In this document: piece by piece, positions 12,409-25,482 of the stretch
How the letters are laid out: every line of letters begins with the position of its first letter
How positions within the stretch are numbered: the stretch's first letter is position 1
NCBI GenBank assembly: GCA_033063855.1
Contig: CP093830.1
Span: 11,656,854-11,720,853 of the forward strand
Source: Smittia aterrima
Lineage: Eukaryota; Arthropoda; Insecta; Diptera; Chironomidae
Direction: 5' to 3'
DNA: 64,000 nucleotides
The notes under the pieces: generated by a model
Databases searched by the model: none
The model's input: only the letters and a program-made list of their open reading frames with translations
Told to the model about the DNA's origin: nothing
Translations under genes and position numbers: made by a program

Positions 12409-15400
12409 GCGAGACGATAAAGCCTTAATGTTGATTTCGAAAATTGTTGTTAAGAGCGTTCATTAAAGTCAATGTCCCTTTCATCTTTGCGTTAACGATA
12501 ATCTCCTGTTTTAATCATAAAACAAATTGTTTCGTACGCACATTGCCATTACACCTGTCTAGGCATTGAAGGTATGAAATTATCAAATCAAATTGTGGAG
12601 AGAGCGTTTGTTCTTTAGGGAAGAAAAGGCAAACAACTTTGAACCAAGTAAATTCAAATCGAAGTTTTGTTTGCACTTCATTCATCACTTTTCAATGCAG
12701 TTTTCTGTGAATAAGAAAAACTTTGATTGAAAGTATAATATTCAACCTTTGAGCTTTTAACTTCTGACATTCTATTTTCTCTGTTGATTGGACGGAAATT
12801 TCTTATTCAAACTTAAACGAAAATTACAAAAGCTGGACTGAGAATTATTCTCGAAGTTTGTTCATGAGGTGAGAAAGAGTTTGTGCTTTCGATAATAAAA
12901 ACATTCAATATTTCTTCTTCGGTTCTTCCATCCACATTTTGCAGCTTTTCTTTACATTAGAATAGTTCAGTCTTCTCTAACATGATGTTGATAGATAATC
13001 TCGGCTTGAACTCGCATGAGTAGTCAAGAAGACTCAAACAAGGATAGATTTACTCAAATGGAAGACCAAAAAACCAAAAGGGATAAAATCCTGAACTTTA
13101 TGAACGTCTGCTGCGTACAGCTTTTCACCAGAAATTAAATATTTGTACATCTCTTCATGTCTCACATTCTCCACACATTTAACGACTTTGAGCATTGGAG
13201 ATAACCTTTTGTCTCAACCCAAACACATCCCTCAAGCATCTCATAATAAAAACATTATTCAATGTCATATTTCTCCTTGAAGTATCTCTTCATCTTATGA
13301 TAAAAGTGTTTGAAGGAAATTAATGTCTTTTTCGGAAAAGTCTCTTCCGTTGTTTTTAATGTAAAATTTATTTCGATGGTTGGCATGAGACCAGCTCGAC
13401 TTCCCAGAGCCACTTAATTGAAGAAATATTTATCATCTCTCTCAGTCGCTTCTGTACTTAAAAAAAAGACGAGAAATGCGCTCGAAGATTTGTCAAGAAG
13501 TGGAGAGATCGTGGCCAAGAGATTTATGACGGTAATTACCGAGCGAAGAAAAAATATTTCTGTGAAAATGAAAAGACATTGAAATGAAGCATTCATCAGC
13601 CTTATCGCAAGGTAATTTGTTTTACGATCTACATTCCAACGCATTTTTCATTTGAGAGCAGCAGCAGCGCTTAAAAGAAACCATTTCCACGAAAGAAAAT
13701 AAAACATTTGAATAATTCACGAGTGCACTTAAAGCATTCAGAATGATCAAAACAGAGGAAAATAAAAATTTCTATAAATTTTTGATTTCAAATCAGACCT
13801 GCACCGAATGATCTCTCTACGAAAAGTTCATATCAAGCAATTTCCCATCGATTATCAAGCATTTATTCTAGGCCAAGAAGCTAAGCTCCCAGCTAGGGAA
13901 TTCAGCAGGGCTTTTGTTACTGATAATCTGATCTTAGCTTACGCACCGGAGATATGCGAAATGTTTTTCCATCAGATTAGTTTTCTGGAAAATTTCTCCT
14001 CAACAAAAGGAAATTAAACTATGTCGGCAAAGGGAAGCCAGGGAAAGCAAAGATAGAGAATAGAAATCATATTTAAGTTATGCATGAACGATTTCTGTTT
14101 GCTCGTCTACGAATTTCCTCGTAAACTGCGTTGAACAGACGTACACACGAAGTCACAAACACACAGACAATTGAATCCCCTTCTCGTGTCTCTGATTGAA
14201 AATTTCGAATCACGTTCAACGAAAATCACTTTAAGGAATAACTATTAACACCTCTTCATCTGATCAGAGAAGCAATGAATAAATAAAGATTCGACGAATG
14301 TAATTTGCTTTCCGTTTCGTCTTTGCTCGTGCTCAGAGAACTCGAAAATCCTGCATAAATTTGAATCCTGAGCTGAGCAAATCTTTCTCTGCATTTGACG
14401 AAAATGATATTTCGAATTCTGCTGAGCGGAATTATCGAAAGGGGAGTCGTTAAGCTTCTCGTATTTTAGAATTTTCAATGGATGAACAGTCAATCATAGA
14501 GTTTCTTCATCTCTACTTTAAAAGACTTTCAATAAATTATTTAGAGTTTCAGAAACAACTTGGAAGAGTTATCATGAATGCTCGAAGCTCATTAATGTTT
14601 TAATTTTAGTGCCGAGAGATGAATGGTCAGCAAGAGAACTCGAAACTACTCTCGTAAAGCTTTCAATCTTTTGCCATTTGCCCAAATTGCCAATAATATT
14701 GCGGGCTATATGTTTTATTGCATATTGCTTTCGAGGCTCCTTTCCTTAAATGATAACAAATACTTCTTTCCTTTTCAATTCCAATAATCTATTTGAGATT
14801 AGATGCGCCCTTTTCTTCTCTCGAATCGACTATAAAGATATTTCGAGTGGTCTAAGGAGGAAAAAGCTGAAACTTTTATGCTAATTTTATCGCCTCGCAT
14901 AAAAAAAGCTTCTCTCCTTCTGTTTCATTCGCTTTCTTTTCTTCTCACCCACTCATTGCGTACAAATTTTACATCATTCATCAAAAAGCTGACGTCGAGG
15001 CATGTTTGCTTTTGGTGTATCGGCCTGAGGAGAAGAGAAACGTAATAAAAATGACAACGTTTTATTGAGAAAGATCTTGCGTCGTCGAAACAGCACCATA
15101 AACTTGCTGTGTCTAATTTAATAAGCTCAATTCTTTCCCTCTGACGTGGAGGCGGAAAGGGGATGGAGAAGCGACGGCAATAGGTTTTTATATCACGAGA
15201 TAAGTCCCTTCTATCATTTTGAAAGCAGCTTTTATAGGCTTGGATGAAGATAACGAAGAGAAAATAGTGGACTCGTGGAATTAATATTGCACTCGAGTCA
15301 TTTATTTGAATGACTGACGGAATGGAGTTGCGAGATGACAAATCTACATTTCATTTAAATCGTTTCAATCTCAAAGCGTATATTTATGGTTGGGTTTTAG

Positions 15401-17972
15401 TTTATGGCTGCATCGCGCTCATCTCATCACAATTTCTATTCTTCTCAAAAGCTCCTGTCCCAGATTTTGTTGTTCCGACATCGTAAAACATTTTTCTGCT
15501 CTGCTCTTTCTATAAATTTCCATATCTGCAGATTACGAGGTTGCGAAACGTTCATAAGTTTTGGGTGAAAAGCTTTTCGGAATTTCCTGAAACATTCCTT
15601 TCGAGGAGGAAGGATCAACATGTTGAAACCTTTGAAACATTTATTGATGTCTTCATCGATATTGACTACTCGAAACTGATGGACAAACCATTCCCATCCC
15701 AAGAAAATTTCCATAATACATTTGAGATCTATTGAATTTTTTATTTTGCTATCCTCTCGAGTCCCATTCAAAATAATTCACTCTTTCAATAGAAAACGGA
15801 AAATTCGAAAACATTTTTGCTTGTTGCATACACACACTCATCATCCACTCTTGCCTTCGCTGCCATCTCGAATCTCGTCCTCCTTCCGACCTTTCTAGCC
15901 CTTTTCCTCGGGAATAAATCAATGATGTCGGACTGAAAAATTTATTACATTCGGATTCCAGAGTTGAAATAAAAACTACGACGGTCGAATAAAATATCAC
16001 AAGAGAGTTCAAAACAGCAAAGTTCTCACCAGGACAAAGCACTGATCATGTTGCTGGCCGAATCTCTTTTCATTCCGCCTGTCAAATATAGCAGCGCTCA
16101 ACATTAAGAGCTCGAGAGAAATAATGAATAATTTAAGCGGAGAGAACACATCATTCTGATCTGATTTTCTGTGTGTTATGAGTTTTTGTCAGCGACAGAA
16201 AGAGGAGGAAAAAAAAGAGTCGATGCCGAGTTGTTTGAACATGAATCGAGATACTTTAGTTCATAGGAATCAGAATGAAAGTCATATATCCACGCTTTTC
16301 GAAATTGCAATCATTGCCAATTTTTCGCGAAGCGCAATTTGAATTCGCTCAGCATGCGATGCCAATTTTTGTTTCTCTAAAAATCCGCCCCTCACTGACA
16401 TTATCATCTGACACAGAGCAGAGAGAAAGCAGGAAAATATATTTCCAAATCGATTTCACTTCGGTGATATTTGCAACTTAATTTGAAGTTGAACATGAGA
16501 TGCGAAAGGAGAAAATATTTTCTGCTTGCTTTTGCGATATTTTCTTTTGTTTGATTTGAGTGTCAAATGCAGATGTCTTGTTTATTTTTTCTCCATAATC
16601 CTCGAGATTCGTGAATAATGCTTTTATTATGAGGAAATGTGTCTTCTTACTTCCATCTCTCGCCTCGGAATTCATTTCATTTTTGAGCTCCGAGTTCTCT
16701 TGTCTTCTTATTGCAGTTCGTTCATCAAAGTTTTGCTGAGAATATTTTCTTGTTGAGCAAATTTTTCAAAACTTCATTTCTGTAAAGAATGAAAACATTT
16801 TATACTTGCTTGACAAAGAAGAAAACTCACGGCAATCATCTGCGAATCCATTTTTTCTTTTCATTAAATTTTAATCAAGACTCAGATTAACAATTCCATC
16901 TTGATCAAAACCGTTAGCGAGAGTTTACAAGATAAGGCTGCGATTAAAACGATCCCAATTGAGGAGATAATTTCTTTAATCGTTAAATGTAAGGGCCGGT
17001 CGGTTAGTTAGCAAATTTTTCTCGATGCCTGAAACAATCGAAAGGAAAAAGGCGTCACCACTTGAACGACTGGAAATGCTGTGGGAATTTTAATAGCCGT
17101 CTTAATTGCGATGTTTATTTCTTGCAAAACGGAAAATTATGTAAAGAACCCAACGTCTTTCGGTTCTAATAAGCCGCTATTTAGGTTTGCCTTTGGAAAT
17201 TTAATTTAATTAAGCCATCAAAGGTTTGCTCCTTTGTTCAACAGAAGCTCAAGGGAATTACGTGCTAAAGTCATTATCGGCAGTCAAGCAATTGTTAATA
17301 AGAATGAAACAGAATTAACTGAGAATGAATGAGCGAACTTTTCTGTTGAATTTGCTTGTTGAGTTTTTGATTGATTGCGAGAGAAAGAGTTTGAATTTAA
17401 TGTTCGAATGTAGTTGTAAATCTTTTGTTATGTAACTTTTAAATGAAGTTAAATATTAACAGAACATCTTCATAATTTATGCAATAATCGTAGAGAACAA
17501 TGAGAACCCCTAATTTCAAATATTATAACATATCAATTTCCCTTAATTTTAAAGCCAGAGTGGTCGGAGGACTACAAGCAGTTCGACTGTCTAGAAATTC
17601 ATGAAAATTTTCTGACCCAACTACTCTGAAATTAACTTCATGACATGGCCTCTTAAAGCCTTTTAAGTTTCAAATAATTTCTCTCTCGATGAAATACCTA
17701 AGCATGAATAATTCATTTAGACTTGGAAGAGAAAAAAAACAGGTTTACGACAACAGGAAACGAGTGCAATTCCAATAGGAAAGCGAAACAAAATTAAATT
17801 CATTTTATTACTGTTTACGCAATGTCGATAGAATGCCAACAAATGTGCATTAAACTCTTGATTTTTATGTGAAAGCTTTGCGATGCTTTTACGATGATTG
17901 CGAGAATTTCCACTCCAATTGTCGTTGTTTTCTCGAAAGCACATTTCCACAACAAGAGGCAATTGCTTTGCT
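12409..17972. other. gene-free stretch between convergent genes
   Basis: About 5.6 kb between the 3' ends of the FBF1-like gene and the first ionotropic receptor. Open frames on either strand (for example 14925-15341 and 15445-15771 minus) have no domain signature and biased composition. I see no repeat array or RNA gene. Confidence 0.55.
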
Positions 17973-20348
17973 TTATGCGTGACATAAAAACTTTTCTATG
18001 ACTTTCAGGATACGATGGCTTGGCTTTGTCTTGACAAGCCAATGAGTTAAAAGCTCGAGTAGAAACACTACAAAAGCGATAGCTAGACCAATGAGTATAA
18101 CTAAGAAAGCTCCTTCAACATGCTCCACTCGAATTATCATCTGAACACCTCCATGTTTCCCATGTCCTGCTGATTTTGTTGTTGCTTGCTTCGTCGACAT
18201 TTTATTTTCTTCCTTCCATTTCGTACCCAATCCAGACTCTAAAATCGCACGGATTTTGCCATTTATCGTCGGGAGAAGATGATGAAACCGACGGAACATC
18301 ATCATCGTCGAATAAAGCACAACGTCATCAGATATTGGAAAGCAATAGAAATCGTCATTTGCTTTTAGTTGAAATGGATTGTTCAATGCATGAGATCGCG
18401 ACACCGCAATCGCTTTCGTGCGGTCTTTTGTCATTACCTTGAAGCATTCGTCGATGTCATGGCAGATTTTATGATTGAGTAGCAAATATTGTGAGACCTT
18501 GAGAGTAAGTTCAAAGAAAAATAGAAAACAATTTTAATGATGAGGTTGACATTAAAATTTTTTCTTACAGCATCGTCTTTCTCGAAGAACTCGACAATAT
18601 TTTCTCCCACTTGGAATTCCAAGCCAGCGTTTATTCCAGCTTGAACGGTGCTGATTTGACTGGCGTATCGTGGGTTGGTAAGCACATTGATCAAGTAACT
18701 ATGGTAGGCGGTGTTTATGTGAAGACCAAAGAAGAAGAGAGAGGCAAGGAAGATTCTCAAAGCACTTTTAACAGGCCAATAATGTCCGTACTGTCCCGTT
18801 ACAATTGCCATCGTTACAATCAGCGCCCAAGAGAAATTTTCGCGGTATTTCTTCTCGAAACGAATAAAATATAACAGCGAGATGGAAACAATTACCAACG
18901 TCAGCAGCAATCCGATCCAAGTCGAAACTAAATAATTCAAAGACGATGAAAGGGAAACAAAGACGACAACTTCAGTGTTCTTTCACAAATGTCAAGAGCA
19001 TCGTTCACTTACTGTTAAAGATAATGAAGACATTGAGCCAAGTCGGAGCGAGGCCAGCCTTCGAGACACACCATGTTACATCATCTTGGAAATAAGGAAT
19101 CGAAGAGCTCACGAGTTTCCTCGAAATCGGATTTTCATACAAACCGCCTACGAGCACATCAGATTTCCTTCGATTGCCAAACAAGAAAAGAAAAGAGAAG
19201 AAAGGAAAATGTCGTCAGTTAGACAATGACAACATTACTCGAAAACGTGAATCATCACTTTTGGATTAGATTTGCATAAATTCCAGTTTCATTATCTGCT
19301 GTAATCTTTTTCGTGCGGACTTCATCGTCGAGAATGATGAAGTTCAATTTCATTTCCATTTGCTCCGTGATTGTCTGTAACATCAAAGTTTCTAAGCCTG
19401 ACTTGACTTCTCTGCTGTTTCCGATTACGAATGGCTCGAAAGTAAAAGCAGAGACTTCAAGGGAGCAGTTGTGAAATGTTGTCGGAATTTTTGGGTATTT
19501 TTCTCGATTGTACTCGGTAATGTTCCTCGCTTTCTTTGTGATATTAGTAAGCTTGTCGACAGTATCAAAGACAACGCATTCGTCGATCTTGTAGATGTTG
19601 TCAACAGACTTCGAACATCCCTTGTCATAATAAGGGAACCACGTTTCAACTTCCATCTTCAAAGGATCGTCTGACATTTGATAAATTACATTTGCATAAA
19701 CCATTCCATTCTCGAGGAGCTCTTCGAAGATTCTTCTGACTTTCAGGTCCTTTGCTTCCACACTCTCCATTGGGTCCATGAAGACAATGACTGTAATAAT
19801 ACATCGTCGAGGTTATGAGTTGACTTCGTATTGGATTTTAATGCAAACCTGTTTGAGCATTTGGATTCCATGTTGGCAAACTTTTCCATTGCTGCAAGGC
19901 ATTTGTAAGATCTTTCTGCTCGATGAGCAGCAGCATGTAGTTCTGAGCACGGTCGGTTACTCTCGAGGCGTTTCGATGTGCGAAACCCGCGTCCTTTGTC
20001 ATCACAGCTAAGACGTGTCGCTTATTCTCGTTGAAAAACATCAAAGCGTTTGTTTGAAGGAACGGTGTTGGGTGTGGCACCGTGTTAAACACTACCAACG
20101 ATCCTCTCATCGCTTTTTCGGATTTAAAGTATTTTTCCGAGAGTTTTAGTAAACAAGGCGCCAACACTGAAACTTTTTCATAGTTAACCGGTTCAACTTT
20201 TCCTGGGAACGGTTGGAGAACTGTTAATAAGAGAAATCATTTCAAAATGATTTCAAAGATTGTTTTTACCACAACTTAAATCAATCGAAGCGGCAAACAA
20301 TAGCAAGACACTCGACGAGCAACGAAAAGCACAAGAGAGAAGCTTCAT
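17973..20348 (-). CDS. divergent ionotropic receptor A (6 exons, 673 aa)
   Basis: Exons are 20348-20270, 20220-19849, 19790-19259, 19167-19013, 18927-18569 and 18497-17973; 2022 coding bases close in frame. The first exon encodes a signal peptide (MKLLSCAFRCSSSVLLLFAA). Residues 27 to about 300 form the poorly conserved extracellular part. From there the ionotropic glutamate receptor layout is clear: first ligand-binding lobe ending in TGIYANLIQKK and DVLVGGLYENP, PTWLNVF leading into the first membrane helix (about 381-401), re-entrant pore region after HYWPVKSALRIF, second helix followed by SYLINVLTNPRYASQI, second lobe with AIAVSRSHALN, and the last helix near 635-660. Insect ionotropic receptors of this divergent kind are ligand-gated cation channels in chemosensory or other sensory neurons. 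It is the tandem paralogue of the gene at 23292-25482, but has three extra introns in the channel region. Subfamily and ligand cannot be told from this sequence. Confidence 0.88.
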
Positions 20349-20384
20349 TTTGAAGAATGAAAAATGATTTCTTAAGCACTTCTC

Positions 20385-20392
20385 CTTTTATA
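20385..20392 (-). promoter_or_regulatory. TATA box of ionotropic receptor A
   Basis: TATAAAAG on the minus strand lies 37 bases upstream of the ATG at 20348. Transcription would start about 30 bases after it, leaving a leader of only ten to twenty bases. Confidence 0.55.
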
Positions 20393-23291
20393 AGATTTTC
20401 CTGGTTTCTCCCTTCCTTGCTTCATAATGAAAATTGCTATTAAATTAAACCGCCCCCAGGGCTGGATTTGGAAAAGAACAGCTGGTTAAGATGTAAAGCT
20501 CTTTCGCTCTAAGCTGAATAAAGCTTTTTTGTTAATCAAAGTTCAAGTCGAATGATTTTCCTCCTCACTGCATCTCTGTTGTCGTCCTCTCTCTCTCTCA
20601 CTCATTTTAAATGAAATATTTCATGACGAACATCACACACAAGAGCTTCAAACGAAAGCCACAAAGATGTTCGTGAGAGACGATTCGATGGTTATTATCG
20701 ATCGGGGAAAAGGGGGGAAAGCATTATAATCTATGGAATATAATCTCTTTACCATCGCATGCTCCCGAAAACGTTAATTTTCTTTTGATGTACTTCTGCT
20801 CTGTAATAAGCGAAATCCCGGTGAATAATTTATTGCACAAAGTGACTTCCCTCATGTGAACCGAGTCGAGTGATGACAAGACTTAATGAGATTCCATAAA
20901 TACTGTCCAAGTTGATTGTTCGCTTCAATCGCTTCACTTTAATCAACTGTTGTTCCCTAATAGCATCATTGGAGTACGATGAGGTGAATCGTAGTAGTTT
21001 TGCTGTCAATAAAGCAATATTAATTACTGTTGTGACACTTCCCACTTGACATTATCATCTGAATGCTTTGTAATTACACTAAACATTGATATAAATAATC
21101 TATGAACGTTCATAGCCGTTAAGATTACATTTGCATGTCCTGGACATCGTTCATAATTACAGCATCGAATTAATTCAATGCTTTGACCGATAAGATTAAC
21201 TTGAAAATTCATCGAGGCTCAGATAACAATTTTCATTCGAGAATATTAAAGCAATAATGATAATGTCAAACACATCAGTTATTACCATTTGACGCTGTCG
21301 GAGGTGAAAGACTTGCTTCGAAGAGGATGGAGAAGAGACTTGACAAACAATTTGAAAAGCGACATGACTTAATAAACTTTTCTCTCTTCTCGCAGCTTGA
21401 TTCCCATCGGGTGCAAAACTACTCGACAATGGAGAATCAATAATATAATTCTTGTGAAGGCTTTCGTGTGAAGAGGTGGATCGATACATGAAGAGATAGA
21501 CAATAGCACAGCTCGAGAGATGGTCTACCGATTGCGTTGCCTCGGAAACAGATGTCTGAATATTGGAAAAGCGTCATTCGCTTGATGCTGAGGGAGTTTG
21601 ATGTGCAGTCTTCCAAGTGCTTCAAGAGAACGTTGTTTCAGACATTGTAGAGATGAATAATAACTTTATCAACCTACAACGAGGTTCTAAAGCTGCACTG
21701 AACTAATTTCCTTCCCATCTGATTTGGCTTCATTTCACTTCAATTGTTCTAAGTCGACGTCTGTTGATTCAATGCAAAAAGCTTTTGAGTCTTCACTTCT
21801 AGTTATTGAAACATCAATCAAAAATCTAATCGATTAAATTTTCACCTGACTCCACTCATCAGCTTCTGTCGAGTCGACTGGAAAGCGTCAAACAATTATC
21901 GATGAGGAACTTGAAAGCATTATTCTTCCCGACGATGAAGTCTTGTGATCGATATGACTTTAATATGGTTCGAGTCATTGTCTCCAGTCGAAGCTCTTCC
22001 ACCCAAATAATATTCACACCCAAGGCTAAAGAAATCGAGACTATGAAGCGAATTTATCTTATTTCTGATAAGACACGTTGGCTGATTCAATCGACCGGTT
22101 TATCATTGTTGTGCAGAAAGGCCAACGTCGTTGATAAAATTACTGGTGCGTGATGTTAATGAATATGTTTCCACTAAAATAGTCTCAGTTTAGGGTCAAT
22201 TTTCTCTTAGTAAGTTCGAGATAAAAGGCTGGACGTGTTTCTGGTCGAATTAATGGAGCAAACGATTCTCGTTGAGCTGATGAACTTGGAATGATAACAA
22301 ACGGTCGCATGTTCGTCAAGATGAGTACGGAACGTTTCCGTTCTCGTTCGATGAAGAAGAATTTATCGCCGATTTAGCGAAGCTCCTCTGATCTCATCCG
22401 ACACACACGAAGCACTCGAAATGAGAATCACGTGAAAGTTCAAAGAAGCAAACAGCTCAAAGCATCGACATCTGACAATCTTCTCATGCGTAATTTATTG
22501 CACTAATTGAGTGTTTTAAACAGTTTCATCAACAATTCACTAAAAAATCTTATTTCGGACGAACGAAAAACTCGTCTCTGTTGATTTTGAAATGAGTGAG
22601 AAATTGCTCATATGTTGCCGTGAATTTTAATGCATTTGTCGGAGTTTCTCTAGCAGCATCAATTTTAAAATTGTGAATTTATTATTTCACAAACTTTATG
22701 ATCAAAGAAACTTTGTTGATGTTCAGTCTTTTGATTTCTGCAAACTAGAAAGTGCTGAACGAGCAAAAGTCTCATAAATAACGAAGATTTCTTTTCACGA
22801 TGACAAAGTTTTAATATTCTTCTGAACAGCAGACAAAACTTTCAGTGAATATTGTGCTGTTGAATTTATAATTTCACTTGGCTTTCCTACAAAATTAAAC
22901 ACGAGGGCCCGGTGAGAAAGAGCGACGGCTAAACTTTTTATTCTCCCAAGCACGAAACGGCTGCTGCTGCTGCTGACCTAGTTTAGTTTGCCAATGAGTT
23001 CTACTTCAGACTGGGAGAAAAGTGGTGAAATATTAAAAAGCTTTGATAGCGAAAATCTTAAAAAGGGAAAGATTTATAAAGTTGAATTAATAGAAAAAGT
23101 GTTGAACAATATTTTAAGTTGCGTCACTGACAAATTTTCCCTTCAAGCGGCTCTTGAAAACTTCTCGTCTCATCAGACAAATTTCTACAAAACACATTAA
23201 AATAAAAGAGATTCATGATACTCTTCTCAATGTCTTTTCAACGGAGGCAACAGAAAACTTTTCCCTTGCACATCGAGCGATGTTCCGCTGT
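20393..23291. other. region between the two tandem ionotropic receptors
   Basis: About 2.9 kb. It holds a short CTG trinucleotide run near 22962-22978 and one small plus-strand frame (22993-23200, listed separately). The other open frames, including several on the minus strand between 20830 and 21625, show no receptor remnants or domains. I see no third receptor copy or pseudogene. Confidence 0.5.
22993..23200 (+). other. possible small ORF, 68 codons, unrecognised
   Basis: An ATG-initiated frame encodes a charged, mildly amphipathic peptide beginning MSSTSDWEKSGEILKSF and ending just downstream of a CTG run. The codon mix is more protein-like than in nearby noise frames, but I recognise no family. 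A second plus-strand frame (23154-23402) overlaps the end of it and runs antisense into the last codons of receptor B. There is no splice site joining the two. It may be a short real gene, a remnant, or chance. Confidence 0.15.
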
Positions 23292-25482
23292 CTACCACGA
23301 GCGGCAAACAGTTTCCTCAATATACTTTCGAACAAAGTCGATTTTCCGCTTCTGTGCCAAATAGTAAATGAGCCATTCGAAAAGGAACATAACAATGGCT
23401 AGTGAAAGTCCGGTTGCCATCAACGCAAATAATCCGAGCAAGTGTCCGATGTTTATTGGCTGAGCATTCTCATGCGGATCCCTCTGCTTAAGGTTCTCTT
23501 TGAACTTTAAATATTCGCTGTCTGCCTTCCACTTCAAAATAAATCCTGACTCGGCAATCCTCCGAATGAGAATGTTAACAGCCGGCAACAAGTGATGATC
23601 CTTCTTGAAAAGCATTACGACCGAGAAGCTAAAAACGTTGTTCGCTTTATCGAAGCAAAACATGTCATCTTGATTGAGCTCAATTCGAGCGTTTATCGCG
23701 TGCTGGCGTGAAATCGCAACAGCTAATTTATCATCTGTCTTCAGTTCCATTAAACATTTGTCCATTTCAAAGCAAGGTTTATAAATTTGTCGCAAGCCAT
23801 CGTAGTCAGAAGAAGACTCGAACACAGCCAACAAGTTCTCACCCCCCGTGAACGCGTATTCTTTCACTAACGCGTCTTGAATCGTCGACACCTGTGTCGC
23901 GAATCTTGGCGTTGTTAACACACTCAGCAGGAAGCTTTGATAAGCCGCCGCAAAGTGCATGCCATAAAGTAAGAGGAACGCAATATAGAATCTCAGAAAG
24001 CCTCGTCGCGGGTCGTAATGTCCATAAATTCCAATGGAATAGCAAAGCGTTATCATTAAACACCAAGAATAATTCTCTTTCCTGTCGGCCTCAACCTTTA
24101 CCGACACGTACAACAGTAAAGCACAGAAAAATATGCAAAGGATAGCATAAGTCCACAGCATGATGTCGAAAATTGCAAAGACATTCATCCAATTGGGAGC
24201 AAAGCCACTTTTCTGAACGCACCATGTCATTTCATCTGAGTCGTACGGGATAGTCGTGCTCAGAAGCTTCCGACTAACTTCATTATCATAAAGTCCTCCA
24301 ATCATCACATCAACTTTCCGTTTAATTAAGTCAGCATAGAAACCCGTTTCCTCGTCTTCTGTGACGATGCTGAATGCGGTAGCATCATCGACGACTCGAA
24401 AAATTGCTTTCATTTCGAGCTTGTCCGCCATAGTCTTCACGAGCAAGACTTCAATGCCATCTGTGACCGACACATGCGTTCCGATGACGAACGGTTCCCT
24501 GAAAATTTCCGAAATAACAATATTTTCCTTTTCAATAAATTCTTTACCAGATTGGAGTCGTCACGATTAGTGGGCACTGATGAAATTTATCGGGAAGTCT
24601 CGACGGCAGTTCGGCAATTAATTCCCGCAATTCAAATTTATTTCCATCGTCGCGAAACGTGTCATTGAACGTTTCGCATTCATCAATTATTTCCAGATTG
24701 TTGTACGATAAAATGTTCGAACACGAGTTACCGTCGTAAGGATACCAAATGAACGACTGTAATAAATTATCCGTGTCCAGGTTTTGGATGAGAACGTAAA
24801 CGTTGAGAATGGAATAATCAAAAAAGAGTTTAAATGTCCCAGAAACGACAACTTCCATCTCGAATTGGTCGGCAAAGCGCTCCGTAACAACGACGATAAA
24901 CTGCGCTTCGTGATTCCAAGTGTTGAGCTTTTGAAGCTTTTTGATGTTCTCTACAATCTCGGTTGGAAATGTGACGAGAATGAGATAATTCTTTGCCTTC
25001 TCCCTTGAGCGAGGTTCATTTTCTGTAGGCGGCGAATCGTCTTTAATGATTAGATTTACTTCGTGCGGCTGTTCTTCGTTAAGGAGCTTTAAAATCCTTT
25101 GCTGCGTCATCATCGAACCAGTCTCATCGTTCGGCAAAAGGTTTAAGAAAATCGTCGAAGAGTTCTTCATGTAGTCGGGCTTGAGATATTTCCGAACAAT
25201 CCGATTGATGCAAATTGTAATATCAACCTTGTCTTCGTCCTCCACAAGTCCTTCAGTCTCTATTAGATTAGAAATGAATGGAAATGATTTTATGAAGTGT
25301 TCTCCAGACATTGTAAATTTAAGTGAAACGAGTTATTTAGTAAAAGGTTTCTCGTTGAGATTTATTTTATTTTCTGAAAAGCTTTTACGGCTTTCAGGAA
25401 TGAAGTTACCTTCCTCTGAATCTGCAGCGCAGTTGGTAATTAAAAGCAGCAAAATAACTTTAATCAACCACAACACTTCCAT
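23292..25482 (-). CDS. divergent ionotropic receptor B (3 exons, 663 aa)
   Basis: Exons are 25482-25410, 25259-24548 and 24498-23292; 1992 coding bases close in frame. The start gives a signal peptide (MEVLWLIKVILLLLITNCAA). I chose the acceptor at 25260 because it follows a pyrimidine-rich tract and keeps frame; an open frame continues further upstream but would need a poor acceptor. The channel part, all in one exon, matches receptor A motif by motif: TGFYADLIKRK, DVMIGGLYDN, APNWMNVFAIFD before the first helix, HYDPRRGFLRFYIAF before the pore, SFLLSVLTTPRFATQV after it, AVAISRQHAIN and HHLLPAVN in the second lobe, and a final helix near 620-645. It should be a sensory cation channel of the insect ionotropic receptor family. 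Divergence from A is high, so the duplication is old; ligand unknown. Confidence 0.9.

Noticed and set aside
14925..15341. 138-codon minus-strand open frame
   Set aside because: Arg/Ser-rich by base composition, no recognisable domain, isolated in a gene-free stretch.
22962..22978. CTG trinucleotide run, similar to the run at the window end
   Set aside because: Only about five units each and not in a supported reading frame; ordinary microsatellite.
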